Shown piece by piece: positions 25,821 to 33,073 of a stretch of DNA of 35,911 nt (position 1 is the stretch's first letter; every line of letters starts with the position of its first letter). The notes under the pieces are model-generated. The model saw only the letters and a list, made by a program, of their open reading frames with translations, did not search any database and was not told where the DNA came from. The DNA is taken from the NCBI RefSeq assembly GCF_002532075.1, contig NZ_LYXE01000125.1, positions 1 through 35,911 of the forward strand, given 5' to 3'. The translations under genes were made by a program, and so were the position numbers. The DNA comes from Candidatus Chloroploca asiatica (lineage in GTDB: Bacteria > Chloroflexota > Chloroflexia > Chloroflexales > Chloroflexaceae).

Positions 25821-27389
25821 GTGCCTGCACCACCCTTCCCTCAACTGACGACCACCCTCCCCAATGGGGTCGTGGCAACCGTGGAGGCCGCGCCGCACGA
25901 CATTGATCTGGCGCACTGGCACCGCAACCATGCCGTGATCATCACCGATAACACGGTCATCACCCTGCGCCTGCGGCGGCGCGACCAGTTGGCCCTCACC
26001 GCCCAGCACGCCGGGGCGTGGCTCGCCGCCACGCCGGTGCCCATGACGCCGCTGCTTGCCCTGGCGCTCAGCACCCTGACCGGCGAACTGCCCGAACCCT
26101 GGCACCTGTCCATTCTGCGCTTTGTCGGGGCGACGCTGCCCCCGCTGAACGTCCCTGACCACGAACCCGCAGCGCTTCGTGCGATTCGCGCCCTGGTTTA
26201 CGAGGCCTTGCACCGCGAGACCGACGACCCCGGCCTCGATCTCGGGGGCGACCGTTGGGTCGTCGCCCGCATGCTCGGCTGCTACGGCGAAGCCCTGTGG
26301 GCGCTGCGCGGCGCGGATGCCCGCCGCTGGGGTTCCCTGCCGCTTGGGGTGCCGACCGACCCGCCGCTGCTGCGGATCCTCGTGGGCATGGCCGGGGTGA
26401 TGCACCGCACGGCGCAGCGAGCGGGCCACGTCACGCTGCCCCTGGCTGACGGCGGGCATCCCACCGATGCGATTATTGATTGGCTCGCGCTCGTTGCTGG
26501 GCCAGCGCCGCCACCGGCCGCGTTGCTCCCTGGCGGCCTGGGCCGCGTCAGTACGCATACGCTGGTCGTCGGCTCCGCGACCGAACCCCTCACCCTTGAT
26601 CCCCAGCGGGCCGAGGCGCTGCGTGACCTGGCCGCGATCCTCCTCGCACGGGTGAGCCGCCCGGCCCCCCGCTACCTCGGTGAGGTGCTCGATCTAACCA
26701 TCCCTCCCGGCCTGATGGCGGAAGTGACCGCCTGGAACATCGCACGCGTGCGCGTCATCCCCCACCCCGAAGGCCTCTGGGTGGCGGTGGGCGGGGCCGA
26801 TGACGAGGCGGCGGCGGTGGCCTGGTGGGGAGCCACCCCAGCCAGCAGTACACGTTTCCCGATCTCGTTTCCGCCGGCGGCCTGGCTGCTGATGCACGCG
26901 ATTCTGGCCGCCCTCTGGCATGATCTCTGTGCGGAGGCCATCGTGATGGAGCCGCAGCCGGACGCCGCACCGCCCGCCCGCCCGTCGGGGGCGCGCGAGG
27001 CTACGGGCCGTGGCCCCGGTGGAGGGCGCAGCGTGCGCTTGCCGCCGGTACGGTACCTGGCGCACTGGGGCAGCGACGAAGATCGGGCGCTGATCAATGC
27101 CTATGTCCTGGCAGGCCATGGCTATCGCCGCCTTCCGAGCGGATGGGAAGCGCGGCAGGACAGGCGCGACTTCCAGCGGCGCACGACCGCCGCCGCCGAC
27201 CGCGCCCACGCGCACGGGCTGGATGCCCCGCCGCCCGGCTACACGTATGTTGCGCCCCATCAGCGTCCTGCGGGGCGCATTCAGGCGGACGAGGGCCTGG
27301 CGGCCCCCCGGCAGGTACAGGCGCGCGGGCTGTTCACACTGCGGCTCGGGCTGCGGCGGAACGACGACGAGGCTCCGCTGCGAGCCTAG
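25821..27389 (+). CDS. Protein of unknown function, 522 aa
   Basis: GTG start at 25821; the frame is strongly biased to G/C in third positions, as expected for a real gene. The product is soluble and Pro/Ala-rich, with a mixed alpha/beta N-terminal part (residues 1-110, PNGVVATVEAAPHDIDLAHW, AVIITDNTVITLRLRRRDQ), a helical middle (120-220), a beta-rich segment (290-350), and an Arg-rich C-terminus (RALINAYVLAGHGYRRLPSGW then RRDFQRRT). No catalytic motif is apparent. It is the last gene before the right-hand direct repeat, so it travels with, but may not belong to, the kinase-helicase/methyltransferase/ATPase cluster. Confidence 0.65.
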   Translation: MPAPPFPQLTTTLPNGVVATVEAAPHDIDLAHWHRNHAVIITDNTVITLRLRRRDQLALTAQHAGAWLAATPVPMTPLLALALSTLTGELPEPWHLSILRFVGATLPPLNVPDHEPAALRAIRALVYEALHRETDDPGLDLGGDRWVVARMLGCYGEALWALRGADARRWGSLPLGVPTDPPLLRILVGMAGVMHRTAQRAGHVTLPLADGGHPTDAIIDWLALVAGPAPPPAALLPGGLGRVSTHTLVVGSATEPLTLDPQRAEALRDLAAILLARVSRPAPRYLGEVLDLTIPPGLMAEVTAWNIARVRVIPHPEGLWVAVGGADDEAAAVAWWGATPASSTRFPISFPPAAWLLMHAILAALWHDLCAEAIVMEPQPDAAPPARPSGAREATGRGPGGGRSVRLPPVRYLAHWGSDEDRALINAYVLAGHGYRRLPSGWEARQDRRDFQRRTTAAADRAHAHGLDAPPPGYTYVAPHQRPAGRIQADEGLAAPRQVQARGLFTLRLGLRRNDDEAPLRA

Positions 27390-27527
27390 GGCGCGGTGGC
27401 CAGGCACCGGTTTCGCGTGCCGACCCGCGCTCACCGATGCATGCGAAGCTCACCAGGATCGCCGACGGTGCCAGCGCAGGCCCCTGCGCTGGCATTCAGC
27501 ACTGGGCGCAGCGATAGAGCGATGGCG

Positions 27528-27587
27528 CATCAGAACGGGCGAAATCGCGCCCATGGCGCGATATTGCACGAATCGTTGGCATGCCCC
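27528..27587 (+). repeat. Right copy of the island-flanking direct repeat
   Basis: Partner of 13804-13863 (46 of 60 identical, no gaps, same orientation). Past it the sequence turns AT-rich for about 300 nt up to the NACHT-FGE gene, and contains no gene. Confidence 0.55.
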
Positions 27588-27612
27588 GAAGACGTTACCA
27601 TTACGGCGAACG

Positions 27613-27641
27613 GTGACTTATAGATTTTGCTGTCGTATAAT
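27613..27641 (+). promoter_or_regulatory. Sigma-70-type promoter upstream of the NACHT-FGE gene
   Basis: A perfect TATAAT (27636-27641) lies 17 nt after GTGACT (27613-27618), which matches four positions of the -35 consensus. It is in an AT-rich stretch with a leader of roughly 265 nt before the start codon. Confidence 0.45.
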
Positions 27642-27915
27642 AAGTATAGAGATACCGTTGATTAGCTTTCATGCGGTTCTCGATTTAGGAATTATCTTTA
27701 CCTTGGACTCACTGACCGAGGATTTTACTTTGTTTGGTGCAGCACAACTCTGGAATGAGCATTTAGAACATTGCGTTCTTTCTTGCGTTTTCCGCACCCT
27801 ATTATACCTAATTTTCGATAGTATCGAGCTGGTTTTACATTTTCCAGAACAGGTTTACTTGACGCCGGCGTGATCAGTAATTTTTTTGCTGGATGGATTT
27901 CTTAACCGATTTCAT

Positions 27916-30900
27916 ATGAACAATACCCAACTCCAAACCATCTTTGCCGACGCCCACTCGCGCCTCGCCGCTGATCAGAAGGGCGAACTGGCGCGTAGCG
28001 AAATGTCGTCTCCCCTGGCTTATCTCAGTCTCGCGCTGCTGGAAGCGCTGGCCGTGTGTGTTGATCAGGATGAAGTCGGCGATCTTTTGAAGGAATTGGT
28101 GGGTGCCGAGCACCGCAAGGCTCTGCGCGGCGCCCTGCGCGATCCCCTGTTCGCGCTGCGGGCGATGATTCATGGCGAGGCCCTCGATCTGGCGTGCGCC
28201 GCCCTCATCGAGGCGCTGGGCGCCGCGCAGCAGCAGCCGATGGCGGTGTGCCAGGGGATGTGTGCCGAGCGGATCGAGCATGCGAAACAAATCGTCGCCA
28301 CGAACTACTACGAGGCCCCCAAAGACCCGGCTGAGACCCGGGCGGAGGAGGCGCTGACCGCCTATCTGCATTCACTTCGCCTCCAGTGCAATACAGTGCA
28401 GATGGCCCGCATCGACCCGCGCGATGCCCGTCATCACGCCGAAATGCGCCTGGAGCGCGTGTATATCGGGCTGGACACTGAGCGTCAAGTGGAGCTAAAT
28501 CCCCAGGAGCAAGAGGAGTATGATGACCATCGGGGTGTTATCCAGCGAAGTTTTTTTCGAGATACAAGAAAAGTAAGTGCGCTTGAAACCCTGAACCAAC
28601 ACCCGCCCGCCCGCCTGATGCTGTTGGGCGGCCCCGGCAGCGGCAAGAGTACCTTCCTCAACCACCTGGCTCTCTGTCTGGCTGGAGCCGCCCTTGGTGA
28701 ACGTGTTCAGGTCGAGTCGACCAAGGGTGCAACCCCGCTTGAACGGCTTGCGCCCCATTGGAAATGCGGGGCGTTGCTGCCGATTCGGGTTGTGCTACGG
28801 GAACTGGCCACTGTGCTACCGCGCAACCCAAACCCGGGCCAGGAAGTCGATCTTCTGCATACTTGGTTGGAACAGATCCTGGGTCGCGATGATTCAGCCC
28901 TGGCCTTGCTGCGCCAAGCCTTGCATGACGGGCGGGCGATCCTGCTCTTTGATGGCCTGGACGAGGTTGAGGCTGGCCCGGTGCTCAAGCGCGTCACTGA
29001 GTGTATCGAGGTGTCGGCTGGCATCTATACGCACAGCCCGGTGCTAGTCACCTGCCGCGTGCTTGACTACCAGGCCAACGAGCAACGCCACCTGTCGGGC
29101 TTTCAGGTCGAGACTCTGGCAGCTCTGAATGATGAGCAGATCGATGCTTTTATCAACGCCTGGCACGATGAAGTTGCTGACACCGGGCGCACGATGCTTG
29201 GCAACGCGCCTGGATTGCGCCAGGCCCTCGCCGGACGCACCGACATGAAAGAGATGGCCCGCCAGCCGCTGCTGCTGACCATGATGGCGATCGTCCATGC
29301 CGGCAAGGGCAAGCTCCCCGACGCCCGCGCCCTACTCTACCGTGAGTGCATCGAACTGCTGCTGCTGCGCTGGCGCAGCGAGCCCGACCTGCTGCGCCAG
29401 CTTGGCCTGCCCGAGTTCAAGGAGTCCGATCTGATGAAGGTGATGGCCCGGATTGCCTTCGCCGCCCACAACCGCTCGCTGAGCGACTCCGATGCTAAGA
29501 TGAAGGTGATGGCCCGGATTGCCTTCGCCGCCCACAACCGCTCGCTGAGCGACTCCGATGCTAAAGCGAGACCGTCGGACCTGAGCGGCAGTGAGGTGAA
29601 GGCCGAACTCAATGCTGCCTTCACCTACTACGTCTCCGACGAGGAGCGCCGCGCCGCCCTGGTGATACGCTTGCTCCGCGCCTTTGCCACTCGCAACGGC
29701 TTGCTGTTCCAGCAGAGCGGCGAGAGCGGCGAGGTTTACGCCTTCCCGCACCGCAGCTTCCAGGAGTTTCTGGCTGGCTACTGGATCAGCCTCCAGGACG
29801 ACTTCGACCGGCTGGTGTGTGAACGGGCCGGGCAGGTTGGTTGGCACGAGGCCTTGCGCCTGATGGTCAGCTATCAGGCACTCAAGGATGGGGCGCTCGG
29901 GCGGACGCTGCAAGTGATCAAGGAGTTACTAGACGATCACACTGCTCTGAAGCAAACTCTGGCGGGTGAACTGTTGGCCCTGGTAGGCTACGCCCGCGCT
30001 GCTGGCTATCGTGAGGAGTGGGTCGGTACAAATGGACGCTGGACCAGAGCGTGCATCGCGCTGCGCACCATCGCCACCGCCGATAGTGCGTTGGCCGCTG
30101 CGCCGCTAAGAGCCCGCGCAGGTATAGCCCTTGGGCAGCTCTGCTATGGTTCGTTGGATGCCTTGACTCAGCAGGGGGCCACACTAATTGCCCCCGACCC
30201 ACGTCTGCTCAGTCCGGCCACCGGCGATGCGCCCAATGGGTGCTATTGGTGCCAGCTTGAGCCAGGGTCATTCTGGTATGGCGATGAGTCAGAGGATGCT
30301 GATGACGATGAGGAGGAGTTAGAGGATGCTGATGACGATGAGGAGGAGTTAGAGGATGCTGATGACGATGAGGAGGACAGCAACAAGACCACGGAAAAAG
30401 ATTACGTCTACGCTCCGAAAGATGTGCTCCAGCACGTTATCATCCCCTACGGCTTCAAGATCGCCCGCTACCCCGTCACCAACGCCGAGTTCGCCGCCTT
30501 CATCGCCGCAGGTGGTTACGCCCACGAGTCGTGGTGGACTCCAGAGGGCTGGAAGTACATTCAGCCAGATGGCTCTCGCGTTGAAGGCGAACCCGATCGT
30601 ATCACCTTACCGCGCTACTGGAGCGATCCCGGTCTGAACAACCCGCTCCAGCCGATAGTTGGCGTCTCATGGTATGAGGCCGCAGCCTACTGCAACTGGC
30701 TCACCGCGCAGGGCCATGCGCAGGGTTGGTTGCCTGCCGAGGCAGTGATTCGCCTACCAACCTCGCTGGAGTGGGAGTATGCCGCACGGGGGGGCGACAG
30801 CCAGCAATGGTACCCCTGGGGGAACGATGCACCCACGCCAGAGCACGCCAACTACCGCGAGACGGGCATCGAGCGTCCCGCTCCGGTGGGCTGTTTCCCG

Positions 30901-31200
30901 TTGGGTCGGGCGGCCTGTGGAGCCGAGGATCTGGTTGGTAATATCCAGGAATGGATGGCAACAGCTATAGAAGCCTCAGATGGCGTTGCAGCACGAACAG
31001 ATTTTACGTTTCGGGAAAGGGCGCTAATTGCTTATAATGAATGGAGTAACACAACAGAACAATTAAACTGTGGTTCACGTGTCGAATTCGACCCGAAGGG
31101 TTGGAATATCTTCCTAGGCTTTCGAGTGATCTGGCTCCTTGACGCTCATTCCGAAGGATTGGAATATCTTCCTAGGCTTTCGAGTGATCTGGCTCCTTGA
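27916..31200 (+). CDS. NACHT ATPase with C-terminal FGE-sulfatase (C-type lectin fold) domain
   Basis: A 1094-aa STAND protein. An N-terminal helical domain (1-150) precedes NACHT: Walker A GGPGSGKST (238-246) and Walker B AILLFDGLDEVEAG near 341, with further NACHT helices (FPHRSFQEFLAGYWI near 612). An acidic linker built from three 10-residue repeats (EDADDDEEEL) leads to the FGE-sulfatase domain from residue 846: RYPVTNAEFAAFIAAGGY, VGVSWYEAAAYCNWL, RLPTSLEWEYAARGG, YPWGN, DLVGNIQEWMA. The usual RGGSW motif is replaced, but RVEFDPKGWNIFLGFRVIW marks the normal end. A 58-bp tandem duplication then shifts the frame and adds 16 alien residues. Such proteins act as immune-type sensors in bacteria (family knowledge); the FGE part is probably the sensor. 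The ATG at 27916 has a weak ribosome site. Confidence 0.87.
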   Translation: MNNTQLQTIFADAHSRLAADQKGELARSEMSSPLAYLSLALLEALAVCVDQDEVGDLLKELVGAEHRKALRGALRDPLFALRAMIHGEALDLACAALIEALGAAQQQPMAVCQGMCAERIEHAKQIVATNYYEAPKDPAETRAEEALTAYLHSLRLQCNTVQMARIDPRDARHHAEMRLERVYIGLDTERQVELNPQEQEEYDDHRGVIQRSFFRDTRKVSALETLNQHPPARLMLLGGPGSGKSTFLNHLALCLAGAALGERVQVESTKGATPLERLAPHWKCGALLPIRVVLRELATVLPRNPNPGQEVDLLHTWLEQILGRDDSALALLRQALHDGRAILLFDGLDEVEAGPVLKRVTECIEVSAGIYTHSPVLVTCRVLDYQANEQRHLSGFQVETLAALNDEQIDAFINAWHDEVADTGRTMLGNAPGLRQALAGRTDMKEMARQPLLLTMMAIVHAGKGKLPDARALLYRECIELLLLRWRSEPDLLRQLGLPEFKESDLMKVMARIAFAAHNRSLSDSDAKMKVMARIAFAAHNRSLSDSDAKARPSDLSGSEVKAELNAAFTYYVSDEERRAALVIRLLRAFATRNGLLFQQSGESGEVYAFPHRSFQEFLAGYWISLQDDFDRLVCERAGQVGWHEALRLMVSYQALKDGALGRTLQVIKELLDDHTALKQTLAGELLALVGYARAAGYREEWVGTNGRWTRACIALRTIATADSALAAAPLRARAGIALGQLCYGSLDALTQQGATLIAPDPRLLSPATGDAPNGCYWCQLEPGSFWYGDESEDADDDEEELEDADDDEEELEDADDDEEDSNKTTEKDYVYAPKDVLQHVIIPYGFKIARYPVTNAEFAAFIAAGGYAHESWWTPEGWKYIQPDGSRVEGEPDRITLPRYWSDPGLNNPLQPIVGVSWYEAAAYCNWLTAQGHAQGWLPAEAVIRLPTSLEWEYAARGGDSQQWYPWGNDAPTPEHANYRETGIERPAPVGCFPLGRAACGAEDLVGNIQEWMATAIEASDGVAARTDFTFRERALIAYNEWSNTTEQLNCGSRVEFDPKGWNIFLGFRVIWLLDAHSEGLEYLPRLSSDLAP
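29434..29565 (+). repeat. Tandem duplication of 66 bp inside the NACHT gene
   Basis: Units 29434-29499 and 29500-29565 differ at one position (final codon AAG/AAA). Each encodes 22 residues starting MKVMARIAFAAHNRSLSDS. The duplication is in frame. Confidence 0.95.
30292..30381 (+). repeat. Three 30-bp tandem repeats encoding an acidic linker
   Basis: Units at 30292-30321 and 30322-30351 are identical; the third (30352-30381) differs only at its end. They encode EDADDDEEEL and lie between the NACHT and FGE parts. Copy number is likely to vary between strains. Confidence 0.95.
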
Positions 31201-31208
31201 CGCTCATT
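31093..31208 (+). repeat. Tandem 58-bp duplication at the 3' end of the NACHT-FGE gene
   Basis: Units 31093-31150 and 31151-31208 differ at one base. Because 58 is not a multiple of three, the second copy is read in another frame and ends at a TGA at 31198-31200. Without the duplication the protein would end GFRVIWLLDAH at the TGA now at 31209-31211. Confidence 0.95.
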
Positions 31209-31221
31209 GAATGCTCGTAGT

Positions 31222-31268
31222 AGGCGCTTCATCGCCGTCCACGGGCCGCAAACGGCGCTAAAGCGCCT
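31222..31268 (+). terminator. Hairpin after the NACHT-FGE gene
   Basis: AGGCGCTT (31222-31229) pairs with AAGCGCCT (31261-31268), and CGCCGT (31233-31238) with ACGGCG (31252-31257), separated by a 3x3 internal loop, about 20 nt past the stop. No T-run follows, so this is a stable stem that may terminate or protect the transcript. Confidence 0.5.
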
Positions 31269-31367
31269 CCTCCAAACCTCGCTCGTAGGTTTGCGTGCAT
31301 ACGTATGGGCAACACCCCCAGCCGCGCATAGCGCGGAATCACGGTATAAACTATTTAGGAGGTTCCT

Positions 31368-32225
31368 ATGCCGGCTGAAAGTGACGCCAAGGCCAAACTC
31401 ACGCTCGGGCTGCTGCTGGTTGGCGCCAGTGTCCTGCCCGCCAGTGGCATCCTGGGCAGTGTGCTCGGCGCGGCCGGGGGGGTTGGAGGCAACTGGGTCG
31501 CTGAGGCCCTCGGTGGTGTCTTTGGGGCTGGCCCACCGCCTGCGGCCCAGCTTCAGCAGGCCTTTACCAATGCAGTGCGCGAGGCCGCTAGCACGCTGCG
31601 CGAGCAGTACGGTCTTGATCGCGTGCGCCACGATAATGCCGATGCCTTCGATTTACTGCGCGATACAGCCCGGAGCGTCACCGCAATCGAACTACCACCC
31701 GAGGCCCAGGATCTAGCGGCGGTGCAACGTAGCCTCGCCGCTGCCCTCAACCAACTGTTGCACGGCCACCCCGATGCCCAGGTTTTGCTGATCAAGCAGC
31801 AGCTGCTGCCCACCACTGCGCGCGCCTTCCAGGCCGAGCTGTCCCGCAACGATCAAGCCTGGCGGCTCTACCACGGCTGGCTGCTTGAGCGGATGCTCAC
31901 CCAGAGTGTGGCCCTCCAGTCGGCCCTAGCCGACCAGCCCGCTGCCCGTGCCCAGTTGAGCAATGTGGCTGCGCTTGAAGCCCACTTCGACCTCTTCGGG
32001 GAGCAGCTGGAGGGTATGTTGACGGCGTTGCGCAAACTGTTGGAGCGGGCGGCCCTGACCCCGGCGGCCCCTGATCAGGCGACGATCACGGTGTTGCAGG
32101 AAATGGAAGCCGAAGCGATTACGCGGGCGCGTCAGCAGGCTTCTGACATCGCGGGTCGCCTGCATCAGCGGATGCAGGCTAAAACGATTAGCGATTCAGT
32201 CCAGATCGCGACCGGCGTGCGCTAA
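31368..32225 (+). CDS. Gly-rich hydrophobic/helical protein, possible STAND-associated effector
   Basis: A 285-aa protein with an excellent ribosome site (AGGAGG 6-7 nt before ATG). Residues 10-53 form a Gly/Ala/Val-rich hydrophobic stretch (LLLVGASVLPASGILGSVLG onward), followed by long amphipathic helices to the end. The layout, and phrases such as QAFTNAVREAASTLREQYGLDRV, resemble the N-terminal 225 residues of the NB-ARC proteins in this window (hydrophobic Gly-rich segment, then a helical bundle). It follows the NACHT-FGE gene by 170 nt on the same strand. A membrane-inserting effector partner is a reasonable guess, not shown by any motif. Confidence 0.7.
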   Translation: MPAESDAKAKLTLGLLLVGASVLPASGILGSVLGAAGGVGGNWVAEALGGVFGAGPPPAAQLQQAFTNAVREAASTLREQYGLDRVRHDNADAFDLLRDTARSVTAIELPPEAQDLAAVQRSLAAALNQLLHGHPDAQVLLIKQQLLPTTARAFQAELSRNDQAWRLYHGWLLERMLTQSVALQSALADQPAARAQLSNVAALEAHFDLFGEQLEGMLTALRKLLERAALTPAAPDQATITVLQEMEAEAITRARQQASDIAGRLHQRMQAKTISDSVQIATGVR

Positions 32226-32581
32226 ACCCATCCAACTGCCCCTGCGCTCGTCCTCACGCCTAGCCCATCCGCGACTCCGGTGATCAGTCTGGTGCTGCGC
32301 TTTACGCCCAGCCCAATCGTCGCGACGATTGCCTGGGAGGGCGACACGGTACAGCCATTTCTTTAGCCCTTATCAGAACGACGATCTCGACATGGTGCTG
32401 CGTACGCTCGATCATATCCAGTACCCAACCAGCAGTCTGAGCGCGGCTGATCAGGCTCGTCTGGATGCGTTGGGTTTGCCGGTTGTCAATGGCATGCTCG
32501 CGCTTGGCATGGAACGTGTCGTTGGTCAGCAGTTCTATGTGGCGCTCACCGCCAACCCCAACGCGGCGCGGGCACTCCACG
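32226..32581 (+). pseudogene. Decayed N-terminal piece of a CHAT/caspase-type protein
   Basis: One frame reads LVLRFTPSPIVATIAWEGDTVQPF and stops at 32365; a second frame takes over with SPYQNDDLDMVLRTLDHIQYP, LSAADQARLDALGL, then RVVGQQFYVALTANPNAARAL. Joined across a frameshift near 32362 these resemble the N-terminal segment of Chloroflexota CHAT/caspase-fold proteins. No start codon context and no protease domain follow. The family assignment rests on memory of similar sequences and is tentative. Confidence 0.45.
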
Positions 32582-32605
32582 GATCCCCTGTTGCTGACCG
32601 ACGTA

Positions 32606-32755
32606 CGGATCTGGATCATCAAGGCGGTGAATGATCTGCGTGGCGCAACCATTGACCTTGCTGCTGATCGGCCTTTGCTTGAAGCTGCCCTCTTTCATTG
32701 TCAACAGGGGATCGAGAAGGCGTTCAAGGCATTTCTGAACTACCACCAGCCAAAG
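32606..32755 (+). pseudogene. Truncated HEPN-domain gene
   Basis: Encodes IWIIKAVNDLRGATIDL, then LLEAALFHCQQGIEKAFKAFL, the characteristic first two helices of small HEPN proteins (part of HEPN/MNT toxin pairs). Similarity stops around 32750, where the sequence becomes the antisense of a PIN gene. The RxxxxH catalytic part and the partner nucleotidyltransferase are absent. Confidence 0.65.
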
Positions 32756-32860
32756 TGTCTGGAGGAGTTGATAGTAGGGGGCGATCTGTTCGACGCTGTA
32801 GATCAATGCATCAGCATCAAGGTAGACCCTACCGCTAGATGGCAAGGTTAACGAACCCAC
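32755..32860 (-). pseudogene. Truncated PIN-domain toxin gene
   Basis: From a GTG at 32860 the minus strand encodes MGSLTLPSSGRVYLDADALI, then YSVEQIAPYYQLLQTLW, the N-terminus of a PIN ribonuclease (first Asp in YLDAD). The frame then enters antisense HEPN sequence, so the rest of the domain is lost. It overlaps the end of the small ORF 32848-32970, its probable antitoxin. Confidence 0.65.
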
Positions 32861-32970
32861 GCAGTGCGCTCCATCTGTAAGTACGCGCCCACCTCAAATA
32901 TCTCCACATCGTCCAACAACTCAGGCGGAAGTTGGCGTAGCTTGACGGTGCTATGCTCAACCATGGTCAT
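32848..32970 (-). CDS. 40-aa antitoxin-like ORF
   Basis: ATG 32970 to TAA 32848, encoding MTMVEHSTVKLRQLPPELLD and 20 more residues ending MERTAWVR. The VKLRQLPPELLDDVE phrase is typical of DUF2281-like antitoxins that precede PIN toxins, and the gene overlaps the PIN relic. GAGG stands about 9 nt upstream. With the toxin broken it may be an orphan antitoxin. Confidence 0.5.
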   Translation of the reverse strand: MTMVEHSTVKLRQLPPELLDDVEIFEVGAYLQMERTAWVR

Positions 32971-33073
32971 TGGGCAATTCCTCGCTAGCAAGGAATGCCA
33001 CCGTTCGTTGGCGGTATTCTTCCAGGCTGGCTCGTCTCTTCGAGCATTCTCGCATTATCATGTCGCTTGTCAT
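32957..33073 (-). CDS. 38-aa ORF coupled to the caspase-like gene
   Basis: ATG at 33073 overlaps the stop of the caspase-like frame (ATGA) and has GAGGAGGAG just upstream. It encodes MTSDMIMRECSKRRASLEEY and then RQRTVAFLASEELPNDHG. It ends overlapping the antitoxin-like ORF. Coupling and a strong ribosome site argue that it is translated; I recognise no family. Confidence 0.45.
   Translation of the reverse strand: MTSDMIMRECSKRRASLEEYRQRTVAFLASEELPNDHG

Noticed and set aside
30955-31208. Complete diversity-generating retroelement
   Set aside because: No reverse transcriptase, accessory gene or template repeat is present in the window; only a possible target-type domain remains, reported as a weak lead.
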